Assembly (NCBI GenBank): GCA_902600895.1
Contig: CACKLF010000001.1
Coordinates: 62,001 to 126,000, forward strand
Reading direction: 5' to 3'
DNA from: an uncultured Alphaproteobacteria bacterium
Lineage (GTDB): Bacteria; Pseudomonadota; Alphaproteobacteria; Rhodobacterales; Rhodobacteraceae
Length of the DNA stretch: 64,000 bases
Each line of letters starts with the position of its first letter. The first letter of the stretch is position 1. The notes under the pieces are model-generated. The model had not been told where the DNA came from. It ran no database searches and worked only from the letters and a program-made list of their open reading frames with translations. Position numbers and translations under genes: made by a program. Shown piece by piece: positions 28,398 to 39,925 of this stretch.

Positions 28398-28808
28398 TCA
28401 CTGATAATCTACTGTCTTAAACCCCTTGTCTCTCCATTTGGTTATTCCTCCATTTACGCTGAAAACATTTTTAAAATTCGTATTTTCTAACATGTACTGC
28501 GCAGCTACTTTTGTCCGTCTGCCAGTTCTACAAATTAGTAGTATGGGTTGATCTACCGTAGCATTCTTTTTTACGTCACTTAGAAATTTTATTAAATTAG
28601 CCGTGCCATTTTTGTTAAATAAGGTAGAAGTAATACTGCCTTCAATTATACCAGTCTCTTTCCATTCTTCTTCTCTTCTAATATCAATTAATATGGCATC
28701 ATCTGATAATAATTTTACCATCTGCTCTATGGTAATTTCTAATTGTTTTGAATGGGCGAAGTTAAATGTAAATACAAGGGCCATTATGATTTTAAAGAAG
28801 AATTTCAC
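28398..28808 (-). CDS. rhodanese-like domain protein, exported
   Basis: ILLICRTGRRTKVAAQYM. Confidence 0.88.
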   Translation of the reverse strand: MKFFFKIIMALVFTFNFAHSKQLEITIEQMVKLLSDDAILIDIRREEEWKETGIIEGSITSTLFNKNGTANLIKFLSDVKKNATVDQPILLICRTGRRTKVAAQYMLENTNFKNVFSVNGGITKWRDKGFKTVDYQ

Positions 28809-28939
28809 CTATTTTTCCTTTCAATCAGTGTTGCGATTGAGATATGTGAATTATGATCCCTTTTTGCAAGAATAAAATATCACACTTACAAAATAAAATT
28901 AATTCATGTAGTAAATTGGAAAGGTTGGAGATCATTACA

Positions 28940-29389
28940 ATGCCGGAAAGTGTGTATCATTGTAGGGTAGTTGAGGAATTAAGTCCTTACATCACAGAGG
29001 TAAATTTTATTAAACGGACTTTAAAGGGTACTTGGAAAGTACCTCAAAAATTTTGTCACACAAAAGGTACGATAATTCATGGGGGTACGGTATCGTTTAT
29101 TTTAGATACATCAATGTTTATATTACTAGCTGCCTTGAGCGAAAATAAAAATTCGGGTTTAAGTTTAGGTTTAAATATACAATTCTTTAATATTGGTAAG
29201 CCAGGTCGCGTAGATGTCCATTCTCAACTTGAAAAAGAGGGAAGGAATATCGTTTTTGGTAGATGTGATTTATATCAGGAAGGTGAAACTATTGCTTCCG
29301 CAACACAGCAAATGAAAGTTTTTGAAAGCGAAACCAGATTGAACTTTGATTTATTCTTTTCACCAGCGATAAAATATATAAAGGGATAG
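28940..29389 (+). CDS. PaaI-family hotdog thioesterase
   Basis: IIHGGTVSFILDTSMF; start chosen at MPESVYH. Confidence 0.7.
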   Translation: MPESVYHCRVVEELSPYITEVNFIKRTLKGTWKVPQKFCHTKGTIIHGGTVSFILDTSMFILLAALSENKNSGLSLGLNIQFFNIGKPGRVDVHSQLEKEGRNIVFGRCDLYQEGETIASATQQMKVFESETRLNFDLFFSPAIKYIKG

Positions 29390-29395
29390 TTTGAT

Positions 29396-30286
29396 TTATT
29401 CAGAAAAAGTTCTGACCTTAGTGGGTTCTCTGAGCTGAAAAAAGCTATAAACTGTTACACTAGATATAACTATTATCCCACCAATTAGTGTCTGAGTTGA
29501 AATTGTCTCGTTCAAAAAAAACCACACCCAAATTGGACCCAGCGAAAATTCTAGTAACATGAAGAGTGTAACCTCTGAAGCATAAAGGTATCTTGTCGCA
29601 AAAATGAAAGCAGAATTAACAAGTCCTGATAAAATTCCTCCCCAAAAAAAGCAGTAGGCGATTTCATTTAACGGAATGATGACATTGCCTGACCTAGCAA
29701 AAAATGTGGTTCCCATCACAAGTATTGCTGATATTAAAAGACAGGGTATCATATCCAAATATCTATACTTTCTAAGAATAATAGCGAAACTAGAAAAACT
29801 CAGGGCAGTACAAAATGCTAATAATATTCCAACAGATTGATTGGCACGTAGTCCCTCTGAAACCATCAGGCTTATACCCAAAAAAGCACAAAACATGATT
29901 AAAAATGTTCTTTTCGTGATCACTTCATTGAGTAAAAAATAGGCTAGGGCGGCTGTGACGAATGGGATTGTGCTAAGTGTGAATAAGGTGTTTGCTACAG
30001 ATGTATTTTTGAGGCTATGAATAAAGCATATGTTTGCTATAGCTAAAAAACTTGCTGCTATTAGACTGGGCATACCCAGATTTATAATCATCTTAAAAGA
30101 TCCTGACCTATAGTTGAGCAAGGTGAATGCAAAAATCACAATAAAAAAAGCCAAATTTCTATAGAAAGTAATTTGCCACGCATCAGCAGTCTCAAACTGC
30201 CTCATTATCAAACCTCCGAAGCTTATCCCTAAGGTTGAGAACAATAAGAAATTTATAGCCATGGACTTTTGGGTAGGCATTGTCAT
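29396..30286 (-). CDS. EamA/DMT-family transporter
   Basis: 10-TM EamA-like pattern. Confidence 0.85.
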   Translation of the reverse strand: MTMPTQKSMAINFLLFSTLGISFGGLIMRQFETADAWQITFYRNLAFFIVIFAFTLLNYRSGSFKMIINLGMPSLIAASFLAIANICFIHSLKNTSVANTLFTLSTIPFVTAALAYFLLNEVITKRTFLIMFCAFLGISLMVSEGLRANQSVGILLAFCTALSFSSFAIILRKYRYLDMIPCLLISAILVMGTTFFARSGNVIIPLNEIAYCFFWGGILSGLVNSAFIFATRYLYASEVTLFMLLEFSLGPIWVWFFLNETISTQTLIGGIIVISSVTVYSFFQLREPTKVRTFSE

Positions 30287-30316
30287 TTAGGCGCTCACAA
30301 TAGCAATACAAATTTT

Positions 30317-31981
30317 TTATTTTTTTATCTTGTTTATAGCACTTATAACAGCTTTTATTGGTGCAACTGTAATGCTAGTATCAATTCCACATCCATAAAC
30401 TGATCTGCCGTCATGAAGCTTAAGCTCAACATAAGCGCTTGCCTCAGCTTTCGAAGTTGCGCTTCTGGTATTTTGTCCAAAATCTTCCAAACTAAATTTC
30501 AATCCAAACTCTTTTCTTATTCCTTCGATAAATGCGGAAATTGGACCATTGCCCTGTGCTGAAAGTTTTCTCGCTCTACCTTGAAACTCTATCGAAGCAG
30601 TGATCTTCTCTTTGTCGGTCTTTCTGCTTGCTGGGCTTGTTTTGAAATCAATTAGTTTAAACGGAGTTTCTATAATATATTCTGTCAAGAATATTTCCCA
30701 TATCATTTCACTTGTTATTTCCTTGCCTGAAGAGTCTGCAAGTTTTTGAACATATTTAGATAATTCAATCTCAGCACCCCTGGGTAGACGGATATGATGA
30801 TCTGCTTCTAGCAACCATGCGGTTCCACCCTTCCCAGATTGGCTATTCACTCTTATTATCGCTTCATAAGTTCTGCCTATGTCTGAGGGGTCTATTGGTA
30901 GGTATGGTACTTCCCATTTTGAAGAATTAGATTTGGAAATTGCGTCCATTCCTTTGCGTATAGCATCTTGATGACTTCCAGAAAAGGCAGTATGAACGAG
31001 ACTTCCTGCGTAAGGGTGTCTCTCGTGAACTGGTATTCGAGTACAATATTCTGCGGTTGCGATTAATTCATTTATATTGCCAAAGTCTAAGCATGGATCG
31101 ACTCCTTGTGTAAAGAGATTTAAACCTAGCGTAATAATATCCACATTTCCTGTTCTTTCTCCGTTTCCGAATAGGGTACCTTCCACTCTATCAGCCCCGG
31201 CCATCAAAGCTAACTCTGTGGCTCCAACCCCAGTACCTCTATCATTGTGTGGATGCAGCGAGAGAATAACTCGATTGCGTTGAGAAAAATTTTCATGCAT
31301 CCATTCAATTTGATCAGCATAAATATTGGGAGAAGACATTTCTACTGTTGCTGGCAAATTTATAATTACAGGTTTTTGGGGAGATGCATTCCAGGTGTCC
31401 AGTACCGCCTCACAAACTTCCAAAGCATAATCAAGCTCAGTTCCAGTAAAACTTTCTGGTGAATATTGAAGAGTTAAATTTGTATTTTTTAGTTGTCCTA
31501 ATTGTTCATTAATTATTTTTGCACCGTCAGTAGCAATTTTTTTTACTCCTGCCATAGTTTCGCGAAAAACCACGCGTCTCTGCAGTGTACTTGTAGAATT
31601 GTATAAATGAATAATAGCATTTTTTGAACCTTTTAAACTTTCGATGGTTTTAATTATTAAAGTTTCTCTTGCTTGTGTTAGCACTTGGATCACCACATCA
31701 TCAGGAATGTGGTTTCCAGTAATTAGCTCCCTTAAAAAGTTGTAGTCGGTTTCTGAGGCAGAAGGAAAACCCACCTCTATCTCCTTAAAGCCGATGTTAA
31801 CCAAGGCTTTGAACATTCTCATCTTTCTTGCCGAGTCCATTGGCTCAACCAAAGCTTGATTGCCATCTCTTAAATCTACTGAACACCAGATTGGGGCCTT
31901 ACAGATAGATGAGTCAGGCCATTTTCGGTTTCTCATTTTTATAGGCTTATAAGCCTCATATTTTTTAAAATTTTCAGACAT
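30317..31981 (-). CDS. leuA: 2-isopropylmalate synthase (long form)
   Basis: APIWCSVDLRDGNQALVEPM, HPHNDRGTGV. Confidence 0.95.
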   Translation of the reverse strand: MSENFKKYEAYKPIKMRNRKWPDSSICKAPIWCSVDLRDGNQALVEPMDSARKMRMFKALVNIGFKEIEVGFPSASETDYNFLRELITGNHIPDDVVIQVLTQARETLIIKTIESLKGSKNAIIHLYNSTSTLQRRVVFRETMAGVKKIATDGAKIINEQLGQLKNTNLTLQYSPESFTGTELDYALEVCEAVLDTWNASPQKPVIINLPATVEMSSPNIYADQIEWMHENFSQRNRVILSLHPHNDRGTGVGATELALMAGADRVEGTLFGNGERTGNVDIITLGLNLFTQGVDPCLDFGNINELIATAEYCTRIPVHERHPYAGSLVHTAFSGSHQDAIRKGMDAISKSNSSKWEVPYLPIDPSDIGRTYEAIIRVNSQSGKGGTAWLLEADHHIRLPRGAEIELSKYVQKLADSSGKEITSEMIWEIFLTEYIIETPFKLIDFKTSPASRKTDKEKITASIEFQGRARKLSAQGNGPISAFIEGIRKEFGLKFSLEDFGQNTRSATSKAEASAYVELKLHDGRSVYGCGIDTSITVAPIKAVISAINKIKK

Positions 31982-32173
31982 GGCATGGGTATTAAAAGTT
32001 ATTTATAATTTCTTATCCTTTCTTTCTATTCAGGACAAGACAAAGGTAAATATTATTTGAATATTTCTGAATTAGATGATTGACTGTACATATAAATGGT
32101 AAATTAGAAAACAGTCAGAATATAAGCAGTGGTGAGTTTTCTAATATGTGAACTGTAAACGGAAATTTGATTT

Positions 32174-35100
32174 TTGGTTGAGCGAGTTAAATTTGTACAT
32201 TTGTGTGTAAGGACTGCATATTCTCTATTGGAGGGTGCTATAACAGTCTCCAAATTAGCTGAGCTATGTTCTCAGCTACGTTATCCAGCAGTTGGTATAA
32301 CTGACAAAGGTAATCTATTTGGAGCTCTTGAGGTTTGTGAGGCACTCTCAGAAAAGAGTGTGCAGCCAATAATTGGATGTCAGTTGAATCTAGATTACTC
32401 ACATTATTTTGACTCTCAGAATAGCATAAAAGCGTACATATCACTGATCGCAAAATCTGAGTCTGGCTATAAAAATCTTATGAAACTCTCTTCATTGAGT
32501 TTTCTTAGGGCAGGAGACGACGTGCCACACATAAACTTAGAGTCTCTTAAGAAATATTCTGACGATTTGATATTATTGTCAGGAGGGCCGGATGGGCCAA
32601 TCGGTAAGTTATTCCTTGATAAAAAAAATCTTAAGGCCGAGCAATTAGCAAAAGATATGAGGGCCCTATTTGGGAACAGATTTTATATTGAAATTCAAAG
32701 GCACTTAAATGATGACGGAGTCTACATGCGTAAGGAGGTATTTACTGAGCCAGAATTTCTTAGAGTAGCCTATGATAATGATATTCCTATTGTTGCAACT
32801 AATGATGTATATTTCTCTGATAAATCAATGTTTGATGCTCATGATGCACTAATGTGTATAGCCAGTGGTGATTACGTTGATGGCAGGGAAGAGGACAGGA
32901 AATTAACTAGAAACCATCACTTTGCATCCCAAGAGGAAATGATTGGCATTTTTGCAGATTTACCAGAGGCTATAGAAAATACTGTAGAAATTGCTAAGAG
33001 ATGTGCATTCAAAGTTGGAAAGCGTAAGCCTATTCTTCCAAAATTCGCATTAAATGAGGTGGAAGAATTGAAAAACCAGGCCCATAAGGGTTTGGCACAA
33101 AGAATGAAAAGAATTGAACTAGCAGCAGAAAGTTCTGAATATTTTGAGAGACTAAATTATGAATTATCAGTAATTGAGAAAATGGGTTACCCTGGATATT
33201 TCTTAATAGTTGCTGATTTCATAAAATGGGCAAAGGAAAGAGGTATTCCGGTAGGACCAGGAAGAGGTTCTGGGGCAGGTTCATTAGTCGCATATGCCTT
33301 GACTATAACAGATTTGGATCCCCTAAGGTATAAACTACTTTTTGAGAGGTTTCTAAATCCTGATCGAGTTTCAATGCCTGACTTTGATATCGATTTTTGT
33401 ATGGATCGACGAGATGAGGTCATTGCCTATGTCCAGCAAAAATATGGCAAAGATAGAGTTGCTCAAATTATTACTTTTGGTGCCATGCTGTCTAAGATGG
33501 CAATAAGGGACGTAGGTAGAGTTTTGCAAATACCATATGGCCAAGTAGATAGACTGGCAAAAATGATACCTAGTGAAGGAGTTAAACCACTATCAATAGA
33601 GCGGTCGCTTAAGGAAGAACCTCGTTTAAATGAAGAAGCTCAAAAGGATGAAGTAATTGGCAGACTACTTAATTACTCACAGAAACTCGAAGGACTATAC
33701 AGAAATGCAGCTACACATGCTGCAGGTGTAGTAATTGCAGATAGGCCATTAGATGAATTAGTACCAGTATATCTAGACTCTCGAGCTCAGATGCCAGCTA
33801 CTCAATTTAGCATGAAGTGGGCCGAAGAGTCAGGTTTAGTAAAGTTTGATTTTCTGGGTCTGAAAACACTGACTGTAATTAAAAATGCCTTGGATCTTTT
33901 GAAGGAACGAGGTGTTGAAATAAAAATCGAGGATATTTCGCTTAATGATCAGGCAACCTTTCAACTTTATGCCGAGCAGAAAACTGTGGGAGTATTTCAG
34001 GTTGAGAGTACTGGAATGAAAGATGCACTTCGAAGATTAAAGCCTAACTGCATTGAAGATATTATCGCACTGGTAGCTCTATATAGACCTGGTCCGATGG
34101 AAAATATTCCAAAGTTTTGTGACGTAAAAAATGAACGTGTAGAAAGAGCTTTTATACATGAGTCAATCGATGATCTGCTGGATGAAACGCAAGGCATAAT
34201 TGTTTACCAGGAACAAGTTATGGAAATAGCGCGAAGAATGGCAGGGTATTCATTGGGGGAGGCAGATCTCCTGAGGCGTGCTATGGGGAAGAAGATTAAG
34301 TCAGCCATGGATGCTGAAAGACCTAGATTTTTATTGGGATCACAAAAAAACAATATTGACGAAAAAACGGCTAACTTTGTTTGGGATTTGCTTGAAAAGT
34401 TTGCAAACTATGGTTTCAATAAGTCTCATGCTGCAGCATACGCAGTAGTGAGTTACCAAACTGCTTGGTTAAAAGCAAATTATCCTGTGGAGTTCATGGC
34501 TGCGACGATGAATAGTGATATAAACAACACAGAAAAATTGAGAAAGTACAAATCGGAATTGACATCTATGGGTATTGACTTGCGTCCAGCTTGCATTAAC
34601 CGATCTCAAAGTCTATTTAGCGTGGAAGGCAATAAAATCTACTACGCTTTGGGCGCACTTAAAAACGTTGGGATCGACGCAATGCAGCGGGTTCAAGTGG
34701 AGCGCGAAGAACAGGGAGTATTTAAAGACCTTATTGATTTGGGTAGAAGACTTGACTTGAAAAAAATTGGGAAAAGACCGTTGGAAACTCTTACTAAGGC
34801 AGGAGCATTTGACAGTTTGCATCCAAACAGATGCCAACTTTTCTCCTCATTAGACAGTTTAGTTTCTTTTTCATCGACATGTTTTGATGAAAGAAATTCA
34901 AAGCAAACGAATTTATTTGGGGAAGATATTGGGGAAATATCTTCCCCAATTGTTTCTGATGATGATGAATGGTTGGATCACCAAAAACTGAAAGAAGAAC
35001 ATACCGCGTATGATTTTTATTTTTCAGGACATCCATTAGATGAAAATTTTATTTCTTTATCAAAGATAGGTATATTAACTAAAGATGAAGCTCATAAAAA

Positions 35101-35617
35101 GGCCTTTTCAGGTGCTTTCATAGGTAGAATTTGTGGACAAGTTCAAGGAGTTCAAGAAAGGAAATCAGCTAAAGGAAATAAGTTTGCTTTTGTTCAGATG
35201 GACGACCCCACTGGCACATTTGAAATTACTCTATTTTCTCAAATTTTGGAGAGTTCAAGGGACTATTTGTTCAAAGGCTCCAATATTGTAGTAAATGCTG
35301 AAGCAACTATTGATGGTCACCAATTAAAGTTATTAGCTAAAAGTATAGAGCCTTTAGAAAGTGTGATACATAAAACACCTGGTTTAGGGCTCAGGGTTTT
35401 TATAGATAATAAGGATGCAGCAAAAAATATTAGAGAACAGCTAGAGGTAAATTTAAGGGGAAAAAATAATAAAGAGGGACCCGTAGAATTTATTGTGATT
35501 GACCCAAAGCTTGACAAGGATGTAAAAATTAAGTTATCGGAAAATTATAGAGTAGATCATTTGCTTACAAAAGCAATCAAGTTAGTACCAGGGGTAATTG
35601 ATGCAGAAATATTCTAA
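32174..35617 (+). CDS. dnaE: DNA polymerase III alpha subunit
   Basis: PHP domain, GPGRGSGAGSLVAYAL, MPDFDIDFC; probable TTG start. Confidence 0.96.
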   Translation: MVERVKFVHLCVRTAYSLLEGAITVSKLAELCSQLRYPAVGITDKGNLFGALEVCEALSEKSVQPIIGCQLNLDYSHYFDSQNSIKAYISLIAKSESGYKNLMKLSSLSFLRAGDDVPHINLESLKKYSDDLILLSGGPDGPIGKLFLDKKNLKAEQLAKDMRALFGNRFYIEIQRHLNDDGVYMRKEVFTEPEFLRVAYDNDIPIVATNDVYFSDKSMFDAHDALMCIASGDYVDGREEDRKLTRNHHFASQEEMIGIFADLPEAIENTVEIAKRCAFKVGKRKPILPKFALNEVEELKNQAHKGLAQRMKRIELAAESSEYFERLNYELSVIEKMGYPGYFLIVADFIKWAKERGIPVGPGRGSGAGSLVAYALTITDLDPLRYKLLFERFLNPDRVSMPDFDIDFCMDRRDEVIAYVQQKYGKDRVAQIITFGAMLSKMAIRDVGRVLQIPYGQVDRLAKMIPSEGVKPLSIERSLKEEPRLNEEAQKDEVIGRLLNYSQKLEGLYRNAATHAAGVVIADRPLDELVPVYLDSRAQMPATQFSMKWAEESGLVKFDFLGLKTLTVIKNALDLLKERGVEIKIEDISLNDQATFQLYAEQKTVGVFQVESTGMKDALRRLKPNCIEDIIALVALYRPGPMENIPKFCDVKNERVERAFIHESIDDLLDETQGIIVYQEQVMEIARRMAGYSLGEADLLRRAMGKKIKSAMDAERPRFLLGSQKNNIDEKTANFVWDLLEKFANYGFNKSHAAAYAVVSYQTAWLKANYPVEFMAATMNSDINNTEKLRKYKSELTSMGIDLRPACINRSQSLFSVEGNKIYYALGALKNVGIDAMQRVQVEREEQGVFKDLIDLGRRLDLKKIGKRPLETLTKAGAFDSLHPNRCQLFSSLDSLVSFSSTCFDERNSKQTNLFGEDIGEISSPIVSDDDEWLDHQKLKEEHTAYDFYFSGHPLDENFISLSKIGILTKDEAHKKAFSGAFIGRICGQVQGVQERKSAKGNKFAFVQMDDPTGTFEITLFSQILESSRDYLFKGSNIVVNAEATIDGHQLKLLAKSIEPLESVIHKTPGLGLRVFIDNKDAAKNIREQLEVNLRGKNNKEGPVEFIVIDPKLDKDVKIKLSENYRVDHLLTKAIKLVPGVIDAEIF

Positions 35618-35711
35618 TAAATGTTCGTCTGAGTCAAATGGCTTTTCTTAGCACAAAGCTTGAGATGCTCCCATTAGGGGGATAAGAAAAACGAACTAGA
35701 AAGAATGTACT

Positions 35712-37205
35712 ATGAGTGAGCAAAAAAATCGAAAGCACAATAGGCCTATTCCCAAAGCTCCTCGAGGTTTTAAGGATGTTACCACCGATATCTATCGTTC
35801 AAGAACCCATATCATCAAAAATATTTCTGCTGTTTACGAGAAATATGGCTTCGATTTCCTTGAAACTTCGGCAATTGAAACAGTAGAGTCATTGGGAAAA
35901 TTCCTGCCTGATACAGATAGACCGAACGAAGGCGTGTTTGCATGGAAAGATGATGACGAAACTTGGCTGGCGCTTAGATATGATCATACAGCTCCCCTTG
36001 CGAGATTTTACGCTGAAAACATTAATTCTTTGCCCAATCCCTTCAGACGATACTCTTACGGTCCAGTATGGCGAAATGAAAAGCCTGGTCCAGATCGTTT
36101 TCGTCAATTCTACCAAATGGATGCGGATACAGTTGGATCTAAACAAATAGGGTCAGATGCAGAAATGTGCATGATGTTGTGTGACTCTCTGGGGTCAATT
36201 GGCATACACTATAATGAATACAGACTACGGATAAATAATCGTAAAATTTTATCAGGAATAGTAGAAAAAGCTAAAATAACAGATAAGGAACACCCAGAGG
36301 AAGCAGAAGATCTATTTTTCAATATATGTAGAGTGATAGATAAATTAGATAGATTAGGCATTGAAGCTGTTAAGAAGTTACTGGGTCCAGGAAGAGAAGA
36401 TAAAAGTGGGGATTTTACCCGTGGATTAAATTTGTGCCCAAGTCAGATTGATTTTTTCTCAGCTTTGCTGACAAAAAAGGACTCTCGAACAAATTTCTTT
36501 TCTGATCTCAGAGCTGTCCTGAAGGGCTCTTCTAAAGGTAATGAGGGTTTGGATGAATTGGAGAAAATGGCGGATATATTTTTAGCAGAAGGGTATTCTG
36601 AAAGTGTATTCTCGTTTGATCCTACAGTTGTTCGAGGGCTGGGTTATTATACTGGCCCTGTATATGAAGTAGAGCTTAACAGAAAGATGATTGATCGAAG
36701 AGGGAAAGAGTATGCCATCGGATCCATAGCTGGTGGTGGTAGATATGATGGATTAGTCAGGAGGTTTACAGGTCAGGATGTTCCTGCCACGGGAATATCT
36801 ATAGGAATTGATAGACTTTTAGCGATATCGAAAATCGAAGGTAAAATTAAGCAAAGTAATAGAGGTCCGATAATCGTTACTGTGATGGATAAGGAGCGGT
36901 ATGAGGATTATCAAAAAATAGTTTCAATGTTAAGAAAAGGTGGATTAAGGGCCGAAATCTTTTTGGGCAATCCTAAGGATCTTGGTAGGCAACTAAAATA
37001 TGCCGATCAGCGTGAAAGCCCATTTGCGATAATTCAAGGCTCTTTGGAGGCTGAAAAAGGTACCGTTCAGGTCAAGGATTTAATTTTAGGTTCGAAATTT
37101 GCACAAAAAATTGATACTAACGATGAGTGGAAGGAGCATCCATCACAGTTTGAAGTTAACTTACTAGATTTGGTTGAAGTAATAAAAAGTCGTATTGAAG
37201 TATAA
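35712..37205 (+). CDS. hisS: histidyl-tRNA synthetase
   Basis: PRGFKDV, class II motifs, GGGRYDGLV. Confidence 0.95.
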   Translation: MSEQKNRKHNRPIPKAPRGFKDVTTDIYRSRTHIIKNISAVYEKYGFDFLETSAIETVESLGKFLPDTDRPNEGVFAWKDDDETWLALRYDHTAPLARFYAENINSLPNPFRRYSYGPVWRNEKPGPDRFRQFYQMDADTVGSKQIGSDAEMCMMLCDSLGSIGIHYNEYRLRINNRKILSGIVEKAKITDKEHPEEAEDLFFNICRVIDKLDRLGIEAVKKLLGPGREDKSGDFTRGLNLCPSQIDFFSALLTKKDSRTNFFSDLRAVLKGSSKGNEGLDELEKMADIFLAEGYSESVFSFDPTVVRGLGYYTGPVYEVELNRKMIDRRGKEYAIGSIAGGGRYDGLVRRFTGQDVPATGISIGIDRLLAISKIEGKIKQSNRGPIIVTVMDKERYEDYQKIVSMLRKGGLRAEIFLGNPKDLGRQLKYADQRESPFAIIQGSLEAEKGTVQVKDLILGSKFAQKIDTNDEWKEHPSQFEVNLLDLVEVIKSRIEV

Positions 37206-37271
37206 AGCCTCTATGACACTGTTTATGATAAATTTTAATGCGCTGGATATTATCAAACATATCATATCTTT

Positions 37272-37706
37272 TTAAACTAACCCTAATTCTGACATAGCCA
37301 TCTTTAGATCTTTGGGTAGGTCATCATTTCCTGGACTATATTTTTCCAAATCTTTTGGAGCATCCGAAGTCTTTAAATATCTCCAGCCTTGAAAGGGTCG
37401 TTTTCGAACAGGATATGTTAAATACAGCTCCGGGCTTAATACTAATCCGCATTTTAAAATGCCATCAGCACTCCTAAGCTCCTGGAGAGATATAATTTCC
37501 TGGCGAGCTAAAATAAGTCCTTTAAATACCCAGTATATCGATCCACCGTTAAGTAATTCATGTTCTCGCTGAGGGCGCATTCTAGTTACATGTATTATTT
37601 TTGAGTTTATGTCAGTTGCTTGCTTTTCTTTTTGCCAAACCCATAGGTCATGCACGCCTTTTGCCCCCACGCAAATTTTAATTATATTTATTTTTTCTAA
37701 AGGCAT
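37272..37706 (-). CDS. DUF1489 family protein
   Basis: KICVGAKGVHDLWVWQ...RMRPQREHELLNGGSIYWVFKG. Confidence 0.85.
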   Translation of the reverse strand: MPLEKINIIKICVGAKGVHDLWVWQKEKQATDINSKIIHVTRMRPQREHELLNGGSIYWVFKGLILARQEIISLQELRSADGILKCGLVLSPELYLTYPVRKRPFQGWRYLKTSDAPKDLEKYSPGNDDLPKDLKMAMSELGLV

Positions 37707-37947
37707 TAAGTTTTTAAGAGAATATTATCCATTAATTTTTTTTTTACATAATAATTTTTTAAGAAAAATTCTAGCTTTCGTTTGACATTTTTGTATACAT
37801 TGTAAGCTGATATATTGACACTCTTGATTTATATCATTAAGAGGGCGAGATAATTTTTTTTGGTGTTTGTGGCTCCTGCAAAGGAATGTCTGTCGCTCAA
37901 AATAGAGAAAGGAAAACACCTTTCAAACAAAATGAAAGGAATCAGTC

Positions 37948-38568
37948 GTGACAAAACGCACCGCTGCCAAGCATAAAATAGATCGTAGGATGGGTGAGAA
38001 CATTTGGGGAAGGCCCAAATCGCCAGTGAATAGAAGAGAATATGGCCCTGGACAGCATGGTCAAAGGCGAAAAGCAAAATTATCTGACTTTGGTGTTCAG
38101 TTACGAGCAAAACAAAAACTTAAGGGTTACTATGGCGATCTTACGGAAAAACAATTTCGAAGAATATTCGCTGAAGCAGAAAGGTTAAGAGGGGATACAG
38201 GTGAAAAACTTGTTGGTCTTTTAGAATCTCGCCTTGATGCCATAGTATATCGAGCTAAGTTTGTTCAAACAATTTTTGCTGCAAGGCAGTTTGTAAACCA
38301 CGGGCATGTAAAAGTGAATGGAAAAAAAGTTAATATACCGTCCTTTAGAGTCAAAGTGGGAGACATTATTCAGGTTCGTGAAAAGTCCAAGCAATTAGCT
38401 ACCGTTTTGGAATCCATGTCTCTTCCAGAGCGAGATGTGCCTGAATATTTAAAAATTGATAACTCCAAGATGATGGTAGAGTATGTTAGAGTGCCAGAAC
38501 TAGGTGATATACCTTATCCCGTAATGATGGAGCCGAACCTTGTTGTTGAATTTTACTCAAAGAACTAA
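37948..38568 (+). CDS. rpsD: 30S ribosomal protein S4
   Basis: [29 protein letters not shown]4 domain. Confidence 0.97.
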   Translation: MTKRTAAKHKIDRRMGENIWGRPKSPVNRREYGPGQHGQRRKAKLSDFGVQLRAKQKLKGYYGDLTEKQFRRIFAEAERLRGDTGEKLVGLLESRLDAIVYRAKFVQTIFAARQFVNHGHVKVNGKKVNIPSFRVKVGDIIQVREKSKQLATVLESMSLPERDVPEYLKIDNSKMMVEYVRVPELGDIPYPVMMEPNLVVEFYSKN

Positions 38569-38660
38569 TTCCTTCAGTCATTTAGGAATAACTTAAAATA
38601 GATTATGTTACTGGCGTTGGTAAACTAAATTTACTCTAAGGAACAGGAAAGCAGAACCGT

Positions 38661-39863
38661 TTGTTGTCTAAATATGCTAGTACTCATTTTTCGAGACAGA
38701 TCTTTCTTTTATTTTTGTTTTCCACTGCAATGCCTATATCGTTCGCAATTTGGGCTGCCCTATTGAATAATTTTGTCGTTGAAGTATCAAACTTCTCGGG
38801 AGTGGAGATTGGTTGGCTTCAAACTGTAAGAGAAATACCTGGCTTTTTAGCAGTGGGAGTTATTTTAATTTTGTTTTGGTTCCGAGAGCAAAACTTAGCG
38901 ATATTGGCGCTTATTGCTCTAGGCACTGCTACAGCAGCTACAGGATTTTTCCCTTCCTTTTCTGGTCTGCTAATTACAACAATCATTGGATCCTTTGGCT
39001 TCCATTACTTTGAGACAGTGAATCAATCCCTCCAGTTACAATGGATCCCTAAAGAAAATGCTCCCTGGATAATTGGTTTGTTAATTGCTTCGGGCTCTGG
39101 GGCATCACTACTAGCTTATTCTGTAGTAGCTTTTGGTTGGCAATATTTTGATTTTTCTTTTAAAGGTGTTTATTTTGCAGCAGGTCTTACTACGATTTTT
39201 ATCGCCTTAGCCTGCTATATTTTTTTTCCAGTATTTGAGAATTCAGTCAAACAAAATATTAAATTAGAAGTAAAGGCTAAATATTGGCTCTATTACTTGC
39301 TTCAATTTTTTGCCGGTGCGCGTAGGCAAATTTTTGTGGTGTTTGCAGCTTTCATGATGGTTGAAAAATTTCACCTTCATGTACACGAATTGACAGCCCT
39401 GTTTTTAGCAAATTACTTATTGAATATCATCTTTGCTCCCCTGATGGGTAAGGTTGTTCAATTTTTTGGAGAAAGAATATCGTTGGCCGTAGAATATATT
39501 GGCTTAAGTTTCGTTTTTCTAGCGTACGCTGGTATTTATTTTTGGAGCTGGGGAGTTGAGGTGGCAATAGCTTTATTTATTATTGATCATTTGTTTTTTG
39601 CTTTATCGATAGCAATGAAAACATATTTCCAAAAAATAGCTGATCCAGAAGATATAGCACCTCAAGCAGCAGTGGCGTTCACCATAAATCACATAGCTGC
39701 CGTTTTCTTACCAGCACTTCTAGGGTATTTATGGATTATTTACCCCAGTATGGTCTTTCAAGTTGCAGCGACATTAGCAGTACTATCATTCATGGCTTCT
39801 ATTCTAATACCTCGCCACCCTGCACCAGGAAGAGAAACTATTCTTTTTGTAATGGGCAAGTGA
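38661..39863 (+). CDS. MFS transporter
   Basis: 12-TM pattern. Confidence 0.8.
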   Translation: MLSKYASTHFSRQIFLLFLFSTAMPISFAIWAALLNNFVVEVSNFSGVEIGWLQTVREIPGFLAVGVILILFWFREQNLAILALIALGTATAATGFFPSFSGLLITTIIGSFGFHYFETVNQSLQLQWIPKENAPWIIGLLIASGSGASLLAYSVVAFGWQYFDFSFKGVYFAAGLTTIFIALACYIFFPVFENSVKQNIKLEVKAKYWLYYLLQFFAGARRQIFVVFAAFMMVEKFHLHVHELTALFLANYLLNIIFAPLMGKVVQFFGERISLAVEYIGLSFVFLAYAGIYFWSWGVEVAIALFIIDHLFFALSIAMKTYFQKIADPEDIAPQAAVAFTINHIAAVFLPALLGYLWIIYPSMVFQVAATLAVLSFMASILIPRHPAPGRETILFVMGK

Positions 39864-39925
39864 TTGAACTTGAATAAAATTTAATTAAAACATACCTTAA
39901 TAGAATTGATTTTTGGAGGTGCTTA

